Below, piece after piece: positions 17,569-26,202 of a stretch of 64,000 bases of DNA (its first letter is position 1; the number at the start of each line of letters is the position of its first letter). A program made the position numbers and the translations under genes. The notes beneath the pieces are model-generated. The model was not told the DNA's origin, searched no databases, and saw only the letters and a program-made list of their open reading frames with translations. This stretch comes from Cohnella rhizoplanae. Its GTDB lineage: Bacteria > Bacillota > Bacilli > Paenibacillales > Paenibacillaceae. Where the stretch lies: contig NZ_CAOJCN010000023.1 in NCBI RefSeq assembly GCF_948329515.1, positions 19,293 to 83,292 of the forward strand, in the 5' to 3' direction.

Positions 17569-18411
17569 ATGATCGCGCGCAGATTCAAAGCGCCGCTCTT
17601 CATCGCCGCGCTGATCGCTTCCTTTCTGGCGATATTCGTATTGGCGATGCTCTCGCCCGTGCTGTTCCCGGTTGATCTGGGCGCCACCGATCTGCTCAAC
17701 CGGCTGATTCCCCCTATCTTTCTTAAGGGAGGCCAGGCCAAGTATGTGCTCGGAACCGATTTTCTGGGCAGAGACTTCCTGATCCGGCTGTTCTATGCGA
17801 CCCGCAATTCCTTGCTGATCGCGATAGCGGGCTTGCTGATCTCCTCGGCGATCGGCACGCTGCTGGGCGTACTGGCAGGACTGCTCCGAGGCTGGGTAGA
17901 TCTGGTCATCAGCTTCGTGATGGATGTCCTCATGTCCATTCCTTCCATCATCATCGCGATCGTTCTGGCCTCCGCCATGGAAGCCGACTCCGTGACCATC
18001 GCCTTGATCGTCGGATTTACCGGATTCGCCAGCTTCACCCGCCTCGTACGCGGTCAGACGATTCAGCTGAAGGAAATGAGCTTTATCGAGAGCAGTCGCG
18101 CCTTGGGCGCCTCCACTACGCGCATTCTATTCGAGCATGTGCTCGTCAATATTTCTTCTCCGTTGATCGTGCACGCGTCCATGAAGCTCGGTTCGTTCAT
18201 ATTGCTGGAGAGCTCGCTGTCGTTTTTGGGGCTGGGCATTCAGCCTCCGGACACTTCGCTCGGCGCCATGGTCAGCGACGGACGCGACCACTTGATCAAC
18301 AATTGGTGGCTGGCCATCGTGCCCAGCCTGATTATCGTCATCATCGTGCTGCAGGTCTCCTTGGTCGGCGATTGGCTTCGCGATCGATTGGACCCCAAAC
18401 TTAAATCTTAG
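17569..18411 (+). CDS. ABC permease, DppC/OppC type
   Basis: A 280-residue permease with an N-terminal span, the conserved LGTDFLGRDFLIRLFYATRN segment, an EAA loop (ESSRALGASTTRILFEHVL) and the C-terminal WLRDRLDPKLK ending of the DppC family. ATG 17569 is preferred to 17563 because AAAGAGGG sits 7 bases before the former and 1 base before the latter. A GDPD-family gene follows 19 bases downstream. Confidence 0.9.
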   Translation: MIARRFKAPLFIAALIASFLAIFVLAMLSPVLFPVDLGATDLLNRLIPPIFLKGGQAKYVLGTDFLGRDFLIRLFYATRNSLLIAIAGLLISSAIGTLLGVLAGLLRGWVDLVISFVMDVLMSIPSIIIAIVLASAMEADSVTIALIVGFTGFASFTRLVRGQTIQLKEMSFIESSRALGASTTRILFEHVLVNISSPLIVHASMKLGSFILLESSLSFLGLGIQPPDTSLGAMVSDGRDHLINNWWLAIVPSLIIVIIVLQVSLVGDWLRDRLDPKLKS

Positions 18412-18430
18412 AGGAGCTTGAACATAGAAT

Positions 18431-19141
18431 ATGTTACTCATAGCGCATAGAGGCGGCACGGACCGTTACCCTGAGTTAACCCTGCAGGCGGCTAAATTCT
18501 CGTTAGCGCTTGGCGCCGATTATGTGGAGCTCGACATTCGGTATACGCAGGACCGCGTTCCGGTTATCGCCCATGATTCGGATGCCTTGCGCATGTTCGG
18601 CGTCCCGGACAGCATCGGCGATCTCACGGCCGAGCAGTATCGGTCCCTGCGATTTACAGGCCATTCGCTGTTCCACCCCCATACCCTGGAGGAAGTGCTG
18701 GCCAGCGGCGTCGCGCCTATTCTTTTTCATGTCAAAGGGGGCGGGAAGGATCTGCTGCCCATCCTCGAGATGATTCGCGCTTATGCGTACGAGGACAAAG
18801 TCGTGCTTGGCGTTGTCAACGTCTCGGACGTGCAGTTCGTCAAAAGTCTAGTTCCCGAGATCCGTGTACTTGCCTTCTCTCCCCTCCCCGGGCAAGTCGA
18901 AGCGTTCATCGAGGCGGGGGCGGACATCATCCGTCTGTGGGAGGCATGGGTGAGCGAAGAATCCGTAGCCCGGATTCGCCAAGCCGGCAAGCAGGTATGG
19001 ATCATGGCGGGCAACAACGCCGGCAGGATGACCGGCTATACTTCCATAGACAACATCGCGCTGTGGCGTAAAATGAACGTCGACGGCGTGCTTCTGGATA
19101 AGGTGGAGGAGAATCTCCCCTACGTGAAGTCTAGTTCTTGA
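18431..19141 (+). CDS. glycerophosphodiester phosphodiesterase family protein
   Basis: A 236-residue cytoplasmic TIM-barrel protein of the GDPD family. Present are AHRGG, PELT (usual ENT), GADYVELDIR with the metal-binding Glu and Asp, and the catalytic AHDSD. The third usual metal ligand, a Glu in a motif like IELK, is replaced: the segment reads FHVKGGG. It is the last gene of the Dpp-type operon. In E. coli the Ugp importer is likewise followed by a cytoplasmic GDPD (UgpQ), which suggests that the imported molecule may carry a phosphodiester. Function is an inference; the altered site could mean a different reaction. Confidence 0.82.
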   Translation: MLLIAHRGGTDRYPELTLQAAKFSLALGADYVELDIRYTQDRVPVIAHDSDALRMFGVPDSIGDLTAEQYRSLRFTGHSLFHPHTLEEVLASGVAPILFHVKGGGKDLLPILEMIRAYAYEDKVVLGVVNVSDVQFVKSLVPEIRVLAFSPLPGQVEAFIEAGADIIRLWEAWVSEESVARIRQAGKQVWIMAGNNAGRMTGYTSIDNIALWRKMNVDGVLLDKVEENLPYVKSSS

Positions 19142-19168
19142 GCTTCGCCGCGCTTCGATCTGCAACGT

Positions 19169-19212
19169 AAAAACGGCCCGGCGTCATTTTAATGACGATC
19201 CGGGCCGTTTTT
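19169..19212. terminator. bidirectional terminator
   Basis: AAAAACGGCCCG pairs with CGGGCCGTTTTT and the centre forms a second stem (CGTCATT / AATGACG). It closes both the Dpp/GDPD operon (plus) and the long sugar operon (minus). Confidence 0.9.
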
Positions 19213-19237
19213 AATGCCGTATTGAACGTACCTGCCA

Positions 19238-19681
19238 TCAATCGATATCGAGCAGCTCCAGAATGACGCCCAGGTCGTCCGTGCTGTCGACATACGCGTA
19301 CTTGTCGCCGTGCTGGATGAGCGGGAAGCCGAAGTCTTCCAGCTTGGCGGCGGTCGCCATCATCCGGTCCTTGGCCTTGAAGGCGAAATGGTGGACGCCG
19401 GGGCCGTTCGTCTCGAGGAATTCCTTCCACGTAGAAGGGTCTTCCGTCGGCTCGATGAACTCGATGACCGTATTCTCCATATGGAAGAAGGAAAGCCTCA
19501 CTTTGCCGGGCGTTGACGCTCCCCGGTAGGTGACGGTGTCGCTGCCGTCTTCATTGGCCATGATGATGGACGGGGCCGGGACGCCGAGCAGCTCGGCGAA
19601 TTTGTTGGTGGCCTTCTCGACGTCGCGGACGACCATGGCGATCTGACAGACGAAGGTGGTGCCCAGAATCGTATTCGGCAT
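19238..19681 (-). CDS. VOC-fold protein (methylmalonyl-CoA epimerase-like), copy 1
   Basis: A 147-residue vicinal-oxygen-chelate protein with two beta-alpha-beta-beta-beta modules. Likely metal ligands are Gln13 (CQIAMVV), Glu in VIEFIEP, His in GVHHFAF and the final Glu in VILELL; the set is complete for this fold. It resembles methylmalonyl-CoA epimerase-type VOC enzymes more than glyoxalase I. It is the last gene of the LacI-controlled sugar operon and a paralogue of the product encoded at 20659-21111. Context suggests that it acts on a sugar-derived intermediate (inference). AAGGAG lies 8 bases before the start. Confidence 0.85.
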   Translation of the reverse strand: MPNTILGTTFVCQIAMVVRDVEKATNKFAELLGVPAPSIIMANEDGSDTVTYRGASTPGKVRLSFFHMENTVIEFIEPTEDPSTWKEFLETNGPGVHHFAFKAKDRMMATAAKLEDFGFPLIQHGDKYAYVDSTDDLGVILELLDID

Positions 19682-19743
19682 GGGATCGGCTCCTTAGGAG
19701 TGGACTTGATGCGTGATGACTCGTGAAGACTTGTGAGGACGAA

Positions 19744-20625
19744 CTACTCGCTGAGTCTATAGCTGACGAAGGCGAAGGTCCGGCTGTCCGGCGCCCAGGA
19801 ATTCACGTTCAGCGTACCCTGCCCGCCGAACAGCGAGACGAGGGTGCGGGACTCGCCGCCGGCGGCGGGCATGAGCCGCAGCTCGACCTGCTTGTTGGCC
19901 GGGTGATCGCCCGGATCGACATCGCCCTTGCGGTAGGCGATATACACCACCCACTGCCCGTCGGGCGAGACGTGCGGGAACCAGTTGTTGCTCTCCTCCT
20001 GCGTCATGCGGACTTGGTCGCTGCCGTCGGCATTCATGCGCCACACCTGCATGAGCCCCGACCGCACGGAGTTGAACCAGATGTGCTTGCCGTCCGGCGA
20101 ATACTCGGGGCCGTCGTTCAAGCCAGGCGCGTCGGTCAGCTGCGTCTCGATGCCGCCGATCGCCGGGATCGTGTAGATGTCGTACTGGCCGTCTCTCTCC
20201 GCGCAGTAGGCAAGCGTGCTGCCGTCGGGCGACCAGCCGTGCAGGTAGCTGGGGGCGAGCGGCGTGATGAGCTCGGGGCGCCCGCCCTGCAAGGGAAGGA
20301 CGTAGATCCGCGACTGGCCGTCCTCGAACGTGTGATGGCTCACGGCGACGCGGTCGTTGTCGGGCGACAGGACGTGGTCGTTGTTGCACTGTACGGCGAA
20401 GCCCGAGTCGATCTCCAGGCTGGTGCCTGCGGCGAGGTCGTATTCATAGAGCCGTCCCTGACTGTTATAGATGAGCCGTCTGCCGTCGCGCGTCCAATTG
20501 GGCGCTTCGATCAGATGATCGAACTCGGCCAGGACGCGGCGCTCGCCGCTGTGAATGTCGACGGTCTCGAGGATGCTGACGATCGGGCTGGCTTCCATCT
20601 TGCGCGGTTCCTTCAATCGGTTCAT
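19744..20625 (-). CDS. TolB-like beta-propeller protein
   Basis: A 293-residue protein with about six PD40/TolB-type blades, each marked by an aromatic-x-PDG or similar turn: NWTRDGRRL, LSPDNDRV, GWSPDGSTL, YSPDGKHI, VSPDGQWV, SWAPDSRTF. There is no signal peptide, so unlike TolB it should be cytoplasmic. Cytoplasmic beta-propellers of this type include oligogalacturonate lyases (PL22), but this protein is shorter and I cannot identify catalytic residues. It sits between two VOC genes in the sugar operon and may be a lyase, isomerase or binding protein for the imported glycan. Confidence 0.8.
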   Translation of the reverse strand: MNRLKEPRKMEASPIVSILETVDIHSGERRVLAEFDHLIEAPNWTRDGRRLIYNSQGRLYEYDLAAGTSLEIDSGFAVQCNNDHVLSPDNDRVAVSHHTFEDGQSRIYVLPLQGGRPELITPLAPSYLHGWSPDGSTLAYCAERDGQYDIYTIPAIGGIETQLTDAPGLNDGPEYSPDGKHIWFNSVRSGLMQVWRMNADGSDQVRMTQEESNNWFPHVSPDGQWVVYIAYRKGDVDPGDHPANKQVELRLMPAAGGESRTLVSLFGGQGTLNVNSWAPDSRTFAFVSYRLSE

Positions 20626-20658
20626 TGTGCGAGTCTCCCTTGTCTGCGCCGTGCGGGC

Positions 20659-21111
20659 TTAAGCCCGCGGCTTGATGTTCAGATTGACGCCCAGATCGTC
20701 CTCGCTGTCCACGATCGTCCAGCTGCTGCCGGGATAATAGCCGATCGTGCGCATCGCGTAGCCCATCTCCTCGAGCTCGCCGACGATCGCGTCGCGCCGC
20801 TCGCCGACTTGGAAGCCCAGGTGATGGACGCCGTTGCCGTGCTTGTCGAGGAATTCGCGGAACGTGCTGTCCCGCTCGTCCGGCTCGTGCAGCTCGATGA
20901 CGAAGGAGCCGACTTCGATATTCGCCAGCTTCAGGCCGTATTCGGCCGGCTTGCCGCGGTAGGTAAGATCGGGATTGGGAGCGGGCGGCTGATAGCGGAT
21001 CTCGGGGACGGGGATGTTGAAGAAGCGCGCCCAGGTTTCCGCCGCCTTCTGGATGTCGTCCACGACGATCGCGATCTGGATGAAGCCGTCGAAGGAGAGC
21101 GTGTTTATCAT
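20659..21111 (-). CDS. VOC-fold protein, copy 2
   Basis: A 150-residue paralogue of the product encoded at 19238-19681. It keeps Gln12 (IQIAIVV), Glu in VIELHEP and His in GVHHLGF, but the last ligand position (usual Glu before the C-terminus) reads GVNLNIK. The metal site therefore looks incomplete or different. The pair of VOC proteins around the beta-propeller gene suggests two related steps or a heteromer. Start ATG with AAAGGAC upstream. Confidence 0.85.
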   Translation of the reverse strand: MINTLSFDGFIQIAIVVDDIQKAAETWARFFNIPVPEIRYQPPAPNPDLTYRGKPAEYGLKLANIEVGSFVIELHEPDERDSTFREFLDKHGNGVHHLGFQVGERRDAIVGELEEMGYAMRTIGYYPGSSWTIVDSEDDLGVNLNIKPRA

Positions 21112-21163
21112 AAGGGTCTGTCCTTTCTTCTGGTTGGATGGGTAGCTCGACGCGGCGGCGGCT

Positions 21164-22072
21164 CTACGGCTCCAGCGTGCTTAAGTATAGCAGGTGCTCC
21201 TTCATCCGCTCGTCCGCCGTGAAGGAGAAGCCGAACGAATCGCGAATGCGCGATACGTCGATCGGGGTGCCGTCCGGTGCGGGCCGGCCCTTGTCGATCA
21301 GCGTGATCTCGCTCCGCGAGCCCAGAAGGTCGACGGCCATCTGCGCGATCTGAGCCCAGGTGCGGTGCTCGGTGCTGACGGCGGTGAAGTAGCCGCGATT
21401 ATGCTCCCGGATGTCCGCATGCAGGAGCGCCATATATACCTTCGCGAGATCGCCGGCCCATATGAACTGGGTGCCGTCGTTCTTGACGAAGGTCATCGGC
21501 TCGTTGGCGCGGGCTTTTTTCACCATGTCCATGAGCTTGAGGTCCGGATAGAGCGGCCCGCCCTTGACGCATGGATTGCCGAAGGTATAGCCCGGCCGTA
21601 TCGCGTTCGCCTGCAGGCCGTACTCATATGCGATCGCCATGAGATACGCCTCGGACGCGGCCTTGGCCGCTCCGTAATAGTTCATCGGCCGGATATAGCC
21701 GGTGTCGTCGTGGCGCGCCGTGCCGAAGCTCGCGATGGACGAGGTGAAGAGCAGCTTCATGACGCCAGCCTCGGCGGCCGCCTGGAAGAGGCGGATCGTA
21801 GGCAGCGTCTCGCGAACGGCGTTCTCCTCGGCCGTGCCGCCGAGCCACGACAACGCGACGTGTATGCAGGCGTCCTGACCTTCAAGCCCTCGAGCGATGG
21901 CGGCATAATCTTCCATAGAGCCTTCCACAAAGCGGATGCGTTCATCCGCCTCGAAGGCGGCTACCTTGCGCGGATTGCGGGCCAGCAGCGTGAGCTCGTG
22001 CCCGTCGTCGAGCAGCGCCTTGGCGACGTAGGAGCCGATGAACCCGGTGCCCCCCGTGACGAATATTTTCAT
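21164..22072 (-). CDS. NAD-dependent epimerase/dehydratase (extended SDR)
   Basis: A 302-residue extended short-chain dehydrogenase. It has a Rossmann motif GGTGFIGSY at the N-terminus, catalytic YYGAAK (Tyr-x-x-x-Lys), and TSSIASFG carrying the active-site Ser. It likely oxidises/reduces or epimerises a sugar or sugar derivative. ATG 22072 is chosen: GGGAAGG is 11 bases upstream, while a GTG at 22081 has no room for a ribosome site. It is the fourth gene of the sugar operon, 24 bases after the permease. Confidence 0.85.
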   Translation of the reverse strand: MKIFVTGGTGFIGSYVAKALLDDGHELTLLARNPRKVAAFEADERIRFVEGSMEDYAAIARGLEGQDACIHVALSWLGGTAEENAVRETLPTIRLFQAAAEAGVMKLLFTSSIASFGTARHDDTGYIRPMNYYGAAKAASEAYLMAIAYEYGLQANAIRPGYTFGNPCVKGGPLYPDLKLMDMVKKARANEPMTFVKNDGTQFIWAGDLAKVYMALLHADIREHNRGYFTAVSTEHRTWAQIAQMAVDLLGSRSEITLIDKGRPAPDGTPIDVSRIRDSFGFSFTADERMKEHLLYLSTLEP

Positions 22073-22096
22073 GCCGGACACGTCCTTCCCATCTTC

Positions 22097-22996
22097 TTAT
22101 TCCTTGACGCTGCCCATCACCAGCCCGGTCGTGAAGTACTTCTGCAGGAAGGGATAGAGGCACAGAATGGGGATCATGGCCAGGAACATCTGCGCGGCGC
22201 CCGTCGTGCGCGCGCTGACCAAGGATAAGTACTTGGACAGATTGCCGCTGAGATCGGTGTTGTTGCGGATGAACTCCTCCGGGTTGACGACGACGGTCTG
22301 CAGGTAGGTCTGGAGCGGATAGTTCTCGATCCTGTTCATGTAGATCATGCCGTCGAACCAGCTGTTCCAATGGTCGACGAACGCGAACAGCGTCACCGTG
22401 GCGATCGTCGGCGCCGAGACGGGGAGCACGATGCGTAGCAGCGTCTGGACGTGACCGGCGCCGTCGATATAAGCGGCCTCGAGCAGCTCCTTGGGGAGGC
22501 TGCGCATGTAGTTCATGACGACCAGCATGCTGAAGACGGGCAGCGCGCCGGGCAGCAGGAGCGCCCAGATCGTGTTGATCAAGTCGGTGCTCTTGACCAC
22601 CATATAGGTCGGGATCAGTCCCGCGTTGAACAGAATCGTAACGACGAAGAACCAGGAGAAGAAGGAGCGCGCCCGGAAGTCCCCTCTGGACTTGGACAGC
22701 GGGTAGGCCGTCATGATAATGAGCAGCAGGTTGAGCGGCACGCCGATGGCCGTACGCTTCAGCGATACTACGAGCGAATCGAAGAACTTGGAGGAATTCG
22801 TGATGAACTCGTAGGAGACGGTCGTGAAGTTGACGGGGAAAAAGGTGACTTCACCCGCGGCCACGGCGGTCTTGTCGGAGAACGAGACTGCCAGCAGATT
22901 GATGAAGGGCGCGATGCAGGCCAGGGAGATCAGCGTTAGCAGCACGGCGTTGCTCACCAGGAAGATTCTGCGCGATACCGATGTTCGTATATGCAT
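22097..22996 (-). CDS. ABC sugar permease, LplC/YtcP type (system 2)
   Basis: A 299-residue permease with six spans, EAA loop LLEAAYIDGAGHVQTLLRIVLP (shown in part) and the terminal LYPFLQKYFTTGLVMGSVK. It is the third gene of the LacI-controlled operon and pairs with the product of 23011-23928. GGAGG lies 8 bases before its ATG. Confidence 0.9.
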   Translation of the reverse strand: MHIRTSVSRRIFLVSNAVLLTLISLACIAPFINLLAVSFSDKTAVAAGEVTFFPVNFTTVSYEFITNSSKFFDSLVVSLKRTAIGVPLNLLLIIMTAYPLSKSRGDFRARSFFSWFFVVTILFNAGLIPTYMVVKSTDLINTIWALLLPGALPVFSMLVVMNYMRSLPKELLEAAYIDGAGHVQTLLRIVLPVSAPTIATVTLFAFVDHWNSWFDGMIYMNRIENYPLQTYLQTVVVNPEEFIRNNTDLSGNLSKYLSLVSARTTGAAQMFLAMIPILCLYPFLQKYFTTGLVMGSVKE

Positions 22997-23010
22997 AATC
23001 CCATCCTCCG

Positions 23011-23928
23011 CTAGAATACTTTGTACCCGGTGAACTTGTCGGCCAGGTAGTACGAGACGACGATGAATACGAAGGACACGCCCGACTTGAACAGACCTGC
23101 GGCGGTGGACAGCGAGTATTGGGCTTGTTCAATGCCGAGCCGGAATACGAACGTATCCAGAATATCGCCGGTAGAATAGACGACGGGACTGTACATGTTG
23201 TAGATCTGGTCGAACCCGCCGTTCAGGATGTTCGCGAAGCCGAGCACGGTCATGAGCACGACGATCGGGACGATGCCGGGCAGCGTCACGTGCAGCGTCT
23301 GCCGCCAGCGGTTGGCGCCGTCGATCACGGCGGCCTCGTAGAGCGCCGGATTGATGCCCGACAACGCGGCGAGATAGATGACCGATCCGAAGCCGAACGT
23401 CTTCCATACGTCGCTCACGATCATGGTCCAGGGAAAGGCGTGCGCGTTGCCCAGGAAGAAGATCGGATCGAGCCCTGCCTTGGCGAGCAGGATGTTGACG
23501 ACGCCCTCGCTTGGAGAGAGCAGATTGATCAGGATCCCCGACAGGATGACCCACGACAGGAAGTGCGGCAGATACACGAGCGTCTGGAACACCCGCTTGG
23601 CCAGCAGATTCCGGATCTCGTTCAGCAGCAATGCGAACACGACCGGGGCGAGGATGCCCGCGACGATTTTGCCTAGGGCGATGACGACGGTATTGCGGAT
23701 GACCGGACCGATGTTCGGCATTGCGAACAGCGTATGGAAGTTCTGCATCCCGATCCACTTCTGGTCGCCGAACATTCCCTTGGCGGGAATGAACTTCTGG
23801 AAGGCGATGATGACGCCCGCCATCGATCCATAGCTGTAGACGGCCACGAGACAGAAGGCAGGCAGGATCATCAGGTAAAGCGGGAGTTCCCGGGCGAACC
23901 GGTCCGAGAGGGCAAGCCTTGATTTCAC
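23011..23928 (-). CDS. ABC sugar permease, LplB type (system 2)
   Basis: A 305-residue permease with six spans and EAA loop LYEAAVIDGANRWRQ. The N-terminus has the family pattern LPLYLMILPAFCLVAVYSYG. It starts at GTG 23928, with AGGCGGTGA upstream. Together with the following permease and the upstream lipoprotein it forms an importer with no ATPase in the operon. Confidence 0.9.
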   Translation of the reverse strand: MKSRLALSDRFARELPLYLMILPAFCLVAVYSYGSMAGVIIAFQKFIPAKGMFGDQKWIGMQNFHTLFAMPNIGPVIRNTVVIALGKIVAGILAPVVFALLLNEIRNLLAKRVFQTLVYLPHFLSWVILSGILINLLSPSEGVVNILLAKAGLDPIFFLGNAHAFPWTMIVSDVWKTFGFGSVIYLAALSGINPALYEAAVIDGANRWRQTLHVTLPGIVPIVVLMTVLGFANILNGGFDQIYNMYSPVVYSTGDILDTFVFRLGIEQAQYSLSTAAGLFKSGVSFVFIVVSYYLADKFTGYKVF

Positions 23929-24007
23929 GAAGGGTCACCGCCTTTCAGGGATTACGGGCGTCCGGGCTGCGAAGAGAGGTCTCCCGCTCGCAGCCCGGGC
24001 GTCTCGA

Positions 24008-25714
24008 TCAATTCGCGGGGTACAGCTTGTCGAGCTCGTCGAGCGTCTGCTGACCGCCGGCCTTCAGCCATTGCTTGACGAAGGTGTCGAAGGCATCGGC
24101 GGGCTTCGCGCCGGTGATGATGTCGGTGAAGGTCGTGATCGTCAGCGTGTCGAGCGAGGAGGCGTTGGTCAGCCAGGCCTCGGGCCGCTCGATGCCGAGC
24201 GCGCTCTGGACGATCGCTTGGTCGGGGATGTACTTGTTCAGCACGATCGGCAGCGAGCCCGACTTGGACATCTGTCCCCAGTTGCCGTAAGCGTTATCGT
24301 CCTTGGCCAGGGAGCCGTCTTCGAATCCGGTGATATAGTCGTAGTTCGGCCTCGCGCCCGGAGGGAGCTCATCCGGCGAGCCCTTGTCGAGCGCCTTCAG
24401 GATGTCGGCCGCGTACACCTCGCCGGGCTGGTCGATATAGACCGGAGAGAGCCGGTATTGTTCGTTCGCCCAATACTTCTCGTAATCTTCCTTGGACGAG
24501 TAGTTGACGGTCTCGTCGTACAAGTTGAGAATCTTGATGGCGGCTTCGGGGTTCTTGAAGTCTTTGCTGACCATCGTCATCTGTCCGACGGCGTTGCTTT
24601 CGATCCCGACCTTGTAGTCGATGCCCGCCTTCGTCGGGATGGCGTACGGGCGGACGATGACGCCGTCCTTCTTGTAGACGTTGTTGTAGGGATACCAGGT
24701 GCCCCAGTTGTTGCCGTAGGCCATGCCGATCTTGCCGCTCGTGATGTCCTCGACCAGCGCCGACTCGTTCTTGGCGGTGAACTCCTTGTTGATGAGCCCC
24801 TTCTTGTACATGTCGGCGAGCTGGGCGAGCGCGTCCTTCATGCCCGGCTGGATCCAGGAGAAGGTCATCTTGCCGTCCGCGCCGCGGTAGAACACGCTCT
24901 CGTCGTAGCCCGGCACGCCGAAGGCCGCCGCGAGGCCCAGGATGCTGCCGTGGCCGGCCTTGATCAGATCCTTGTTCAGGGCCAGCCCATAGGTGTTGCC
25001 GTTGACGCCGTCTCCGTCGGGGTCGCCCGTCGCGAACTTCTCCGCGAGCGCGACCATCTCTTCGATCGTCTTGGGCGGCTGGGAGTTGGTGTTCTTCAGC
25101 CAGTCGTCGCGGATCCACAGGAACGGCGCTTCATGGAAGTTGTCGTTCATGCGGGGGATCGCATACAGCTTGCCGTCGATCGTCGCGCCCTTGAACGAAT
25201 CGGCGAAGCGTTCTTTGTAGGCCTTGAGCGAGTCGGAGGCGTACTTGTCGAACACTTCGGTGAGATCGGCGAGCTGTCCGTTCTGCGCCAGCTGTAGGAA
25301 GACGTTGGCATCCTGCGTCTTGAACACGTCGGGCAGATCGCCGGAGGCGATGATGGCGTTCAGCTTGTTGTTGTAGGCGTCGGTGCTGCTGTCGGCGGAG
25401 AACGCTACCTTGAGATTAATGTTCAGCTTGTCATGGATCAGGCGACTCCAGCGGTTGTCGTCCCACGATTCTCCGTCGAGCAGCTTCGAGGCGGCGGCGG
25501 TTTGTACGGCCCAGGACATCGTGACCGGCTTGTCGTACTTGCCGAGCGGGTCCGACGGCTGAGCGGCGCCGCTTGCCTGGGCGCTGGACGAGGCGGCCTG
25601 GCTCGCGCCGGCATCGGACGAATTCGAACCGCTGTTGCAGGCCGACAGGCCGACGATCGCGGCCAGGCCGAGCAGGACGTGAGGCAACGTTTTACTGGCT
25701 TTCGTTTTCTTCAA
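24008..25714 (-). CDS. sugar ABC substrate-binding lipoprotein (system 2)
   Basis: A 568-residue LplA/YtcQ-type binding protein: basic N-terminus, hydrophobic signal and lipobox LSAC, Ser/Ala-rich linker, then the large binding domain. The start is TTG 25714, with GGAGGGG six bases upstream; an open frame to 25861 adds 49 residues with no signal character. It is the first gene of a seven-gene operon ending at 19238. Expression should be set by the LacI-type operators located at 25877-26048. Confidence 0.9.
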   Translation of the reverse strand: MKKTKASKTLPHVLLGLAAIVGLSACNSGSNSSDAGASQAASSSAQASGAAQPSDPLGKYDKPVTMSWAVQTAAASKLLDGESWDDNRWSRLIHDKLNINLKVAFSADSSTDAYNNKLNAIIASGDLPDVFKTQDANVFLQLAQNGQLADLTEVFDKYASDSLKAYKERFADSFKGATIDGKLYAIPRMNDNFHEAPFLWIRDDWLKNTNSQPPKTIEEMVALAEKFATGDPDGDGVNGNTYGLALNKDLIKAGHGSILGLAAAFGVPGYDESVFYRGADGKMTFSWIQPGMKDALAQLADMYKKGLINKEFTAKNESALVEDITSGKIGMAYGNNWGTWYPYNNVYKKDGVIVRPYAIPTKAGIDYKVGIESNAVGQMTMVSKDFKNPEAAIKILNLYDETVNYSSKEDYEKYWANEQYRLSPVYIDQPGEVYAADILKALDKGSPDELPPGARPNYDYITGFEDGSLAKDDNAYGNWGQMSKSGSLPIVLNKYIPDQAIVQSALGIERPEAWLTNASSLDTLTITTFTDIITGAKPADAFDTFVKQWLKAGGQQTLDELDKLYPAN

Positions 25715-25876
25715 GGACAACCCCTCCAATTCAATATTGGCCTTTCTTGGAGACTCTGAGGGCGGCGCGCATCGGTTTGGACGCGGTCGCAAGCTCGCGA
25801 GCATACGGCGGGCGAGCGCTGATCGGTTCGCCGGGTTCATGGCGGTCGAATAAGAAGGCATCCCTCCTAGGCGAAA

Positions 25877-25890
25877 TAAACGCGTGTTAA
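25877..25890. promoter_or_regulatory. LacI-type operator, site A
   Basis: TAAACGCGTGTTAA, identical to site D. It lies in the leader between the operon promoter (26056-26084) and the lipoprotein start, 163 bases before the start codon, so it may act as a second operator or roadblock. Confidence 0.8.
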
Positions 25891-25951
25891 TTTTTGTCTA
25901 AAGATGGCTGAAGGCTTGGAGAGTTAGCTAGAATCGTTTGAAATACGTTTG

Positions 25952-25965
25952 TGAACACGCGTTCA
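25952..25965. promoter_or_regulatory. LacI-type operator, site B
   Basis: TGAACACGCGTTCA, a near-perfect 14-bp palindrome with one mismatched pair, of the same type as sites A, C, D and E. It is located in the operon leader, 75 bases from site A. Confidence 0.8.
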
Positions 25966-26034
25966 TTTTGCGGAAACAATAAGTCCAAACAAAGTACGAG
26001 ACTTGATTTGGACGGTGGTGGTGGAGTTATGCTG

Positions 26035-26048
26035 TAAACGCGTGTCTG
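26035..26048. promoter_or_regulatory. LacI-type operator, site C
   Basis: TAAACGCGTGTCTG matches the left 11 bases of sites A and D exactly. It begins a few bases past the -10 of the minus-strand promoter at 26056-26084, at the expected transcription start, a standard repression position. Confidence 0.75.
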
Positions 26049-26055
26049 TGCGCTC

Positions 26056-26084
26056 ATCATACGAAACAAATAAAGCGCTGTCAA
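26056..26084 (-). promoter_or_regulatory. sigma-A promoter of the sugar operon
   Basis: On the minus strand TTGACA (26084-26079), a 17-base spacer and TATGAT (26061-26056). It is near consensus and followed at once by operator C. Transcription would start near 26049, giving a leader of about 335 bases. The promoter of the LacI gene (28245-28274) has the same -35 context (GGATTGACA) and the same -10. Confidence 0.8.
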
Positions 26085-26138
26085 TCCTTAAATTACATGT
26101 TTTATTATGATAATATCTTGCATATCTTCTCATCACCG

Positions 26139-26166
26139 TTGAATAAACGCGTGTTAATGCTATCAT
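26139..26166 (+). promoter_or_regulatory. promoter of the DUF1080 gene
   Basis: TTGAAT, a 16-base spacer and TATCAT lead to the DUF1080 gene 37 bases downstream. Operator D occupies the spacer, so repressor binding would exclude RNA polymerase. Confidence 0.6.
26144..26157. promoter_or_regulatory. LacI-type operator, site D
   Basis: TAAACGCGTGTTAA, identical to site A, nested between the -35 and -10 of the DUF1080 promoter. Confidence 0.8.
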
Positions 26167-26202
26167 CCGGGAAGAAATAAACAAACCGCTTAAGGAGGAT
26201 CT

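Noticed and set aside
19723..21222. 499-codon plus-strand frame across three minus-strand genes
   Set aside because: It spans two intergenic gaps and gives no recognisable domain. The minus-strand VOC, propeller and VOC genes have clear motifs and ribosome sites.
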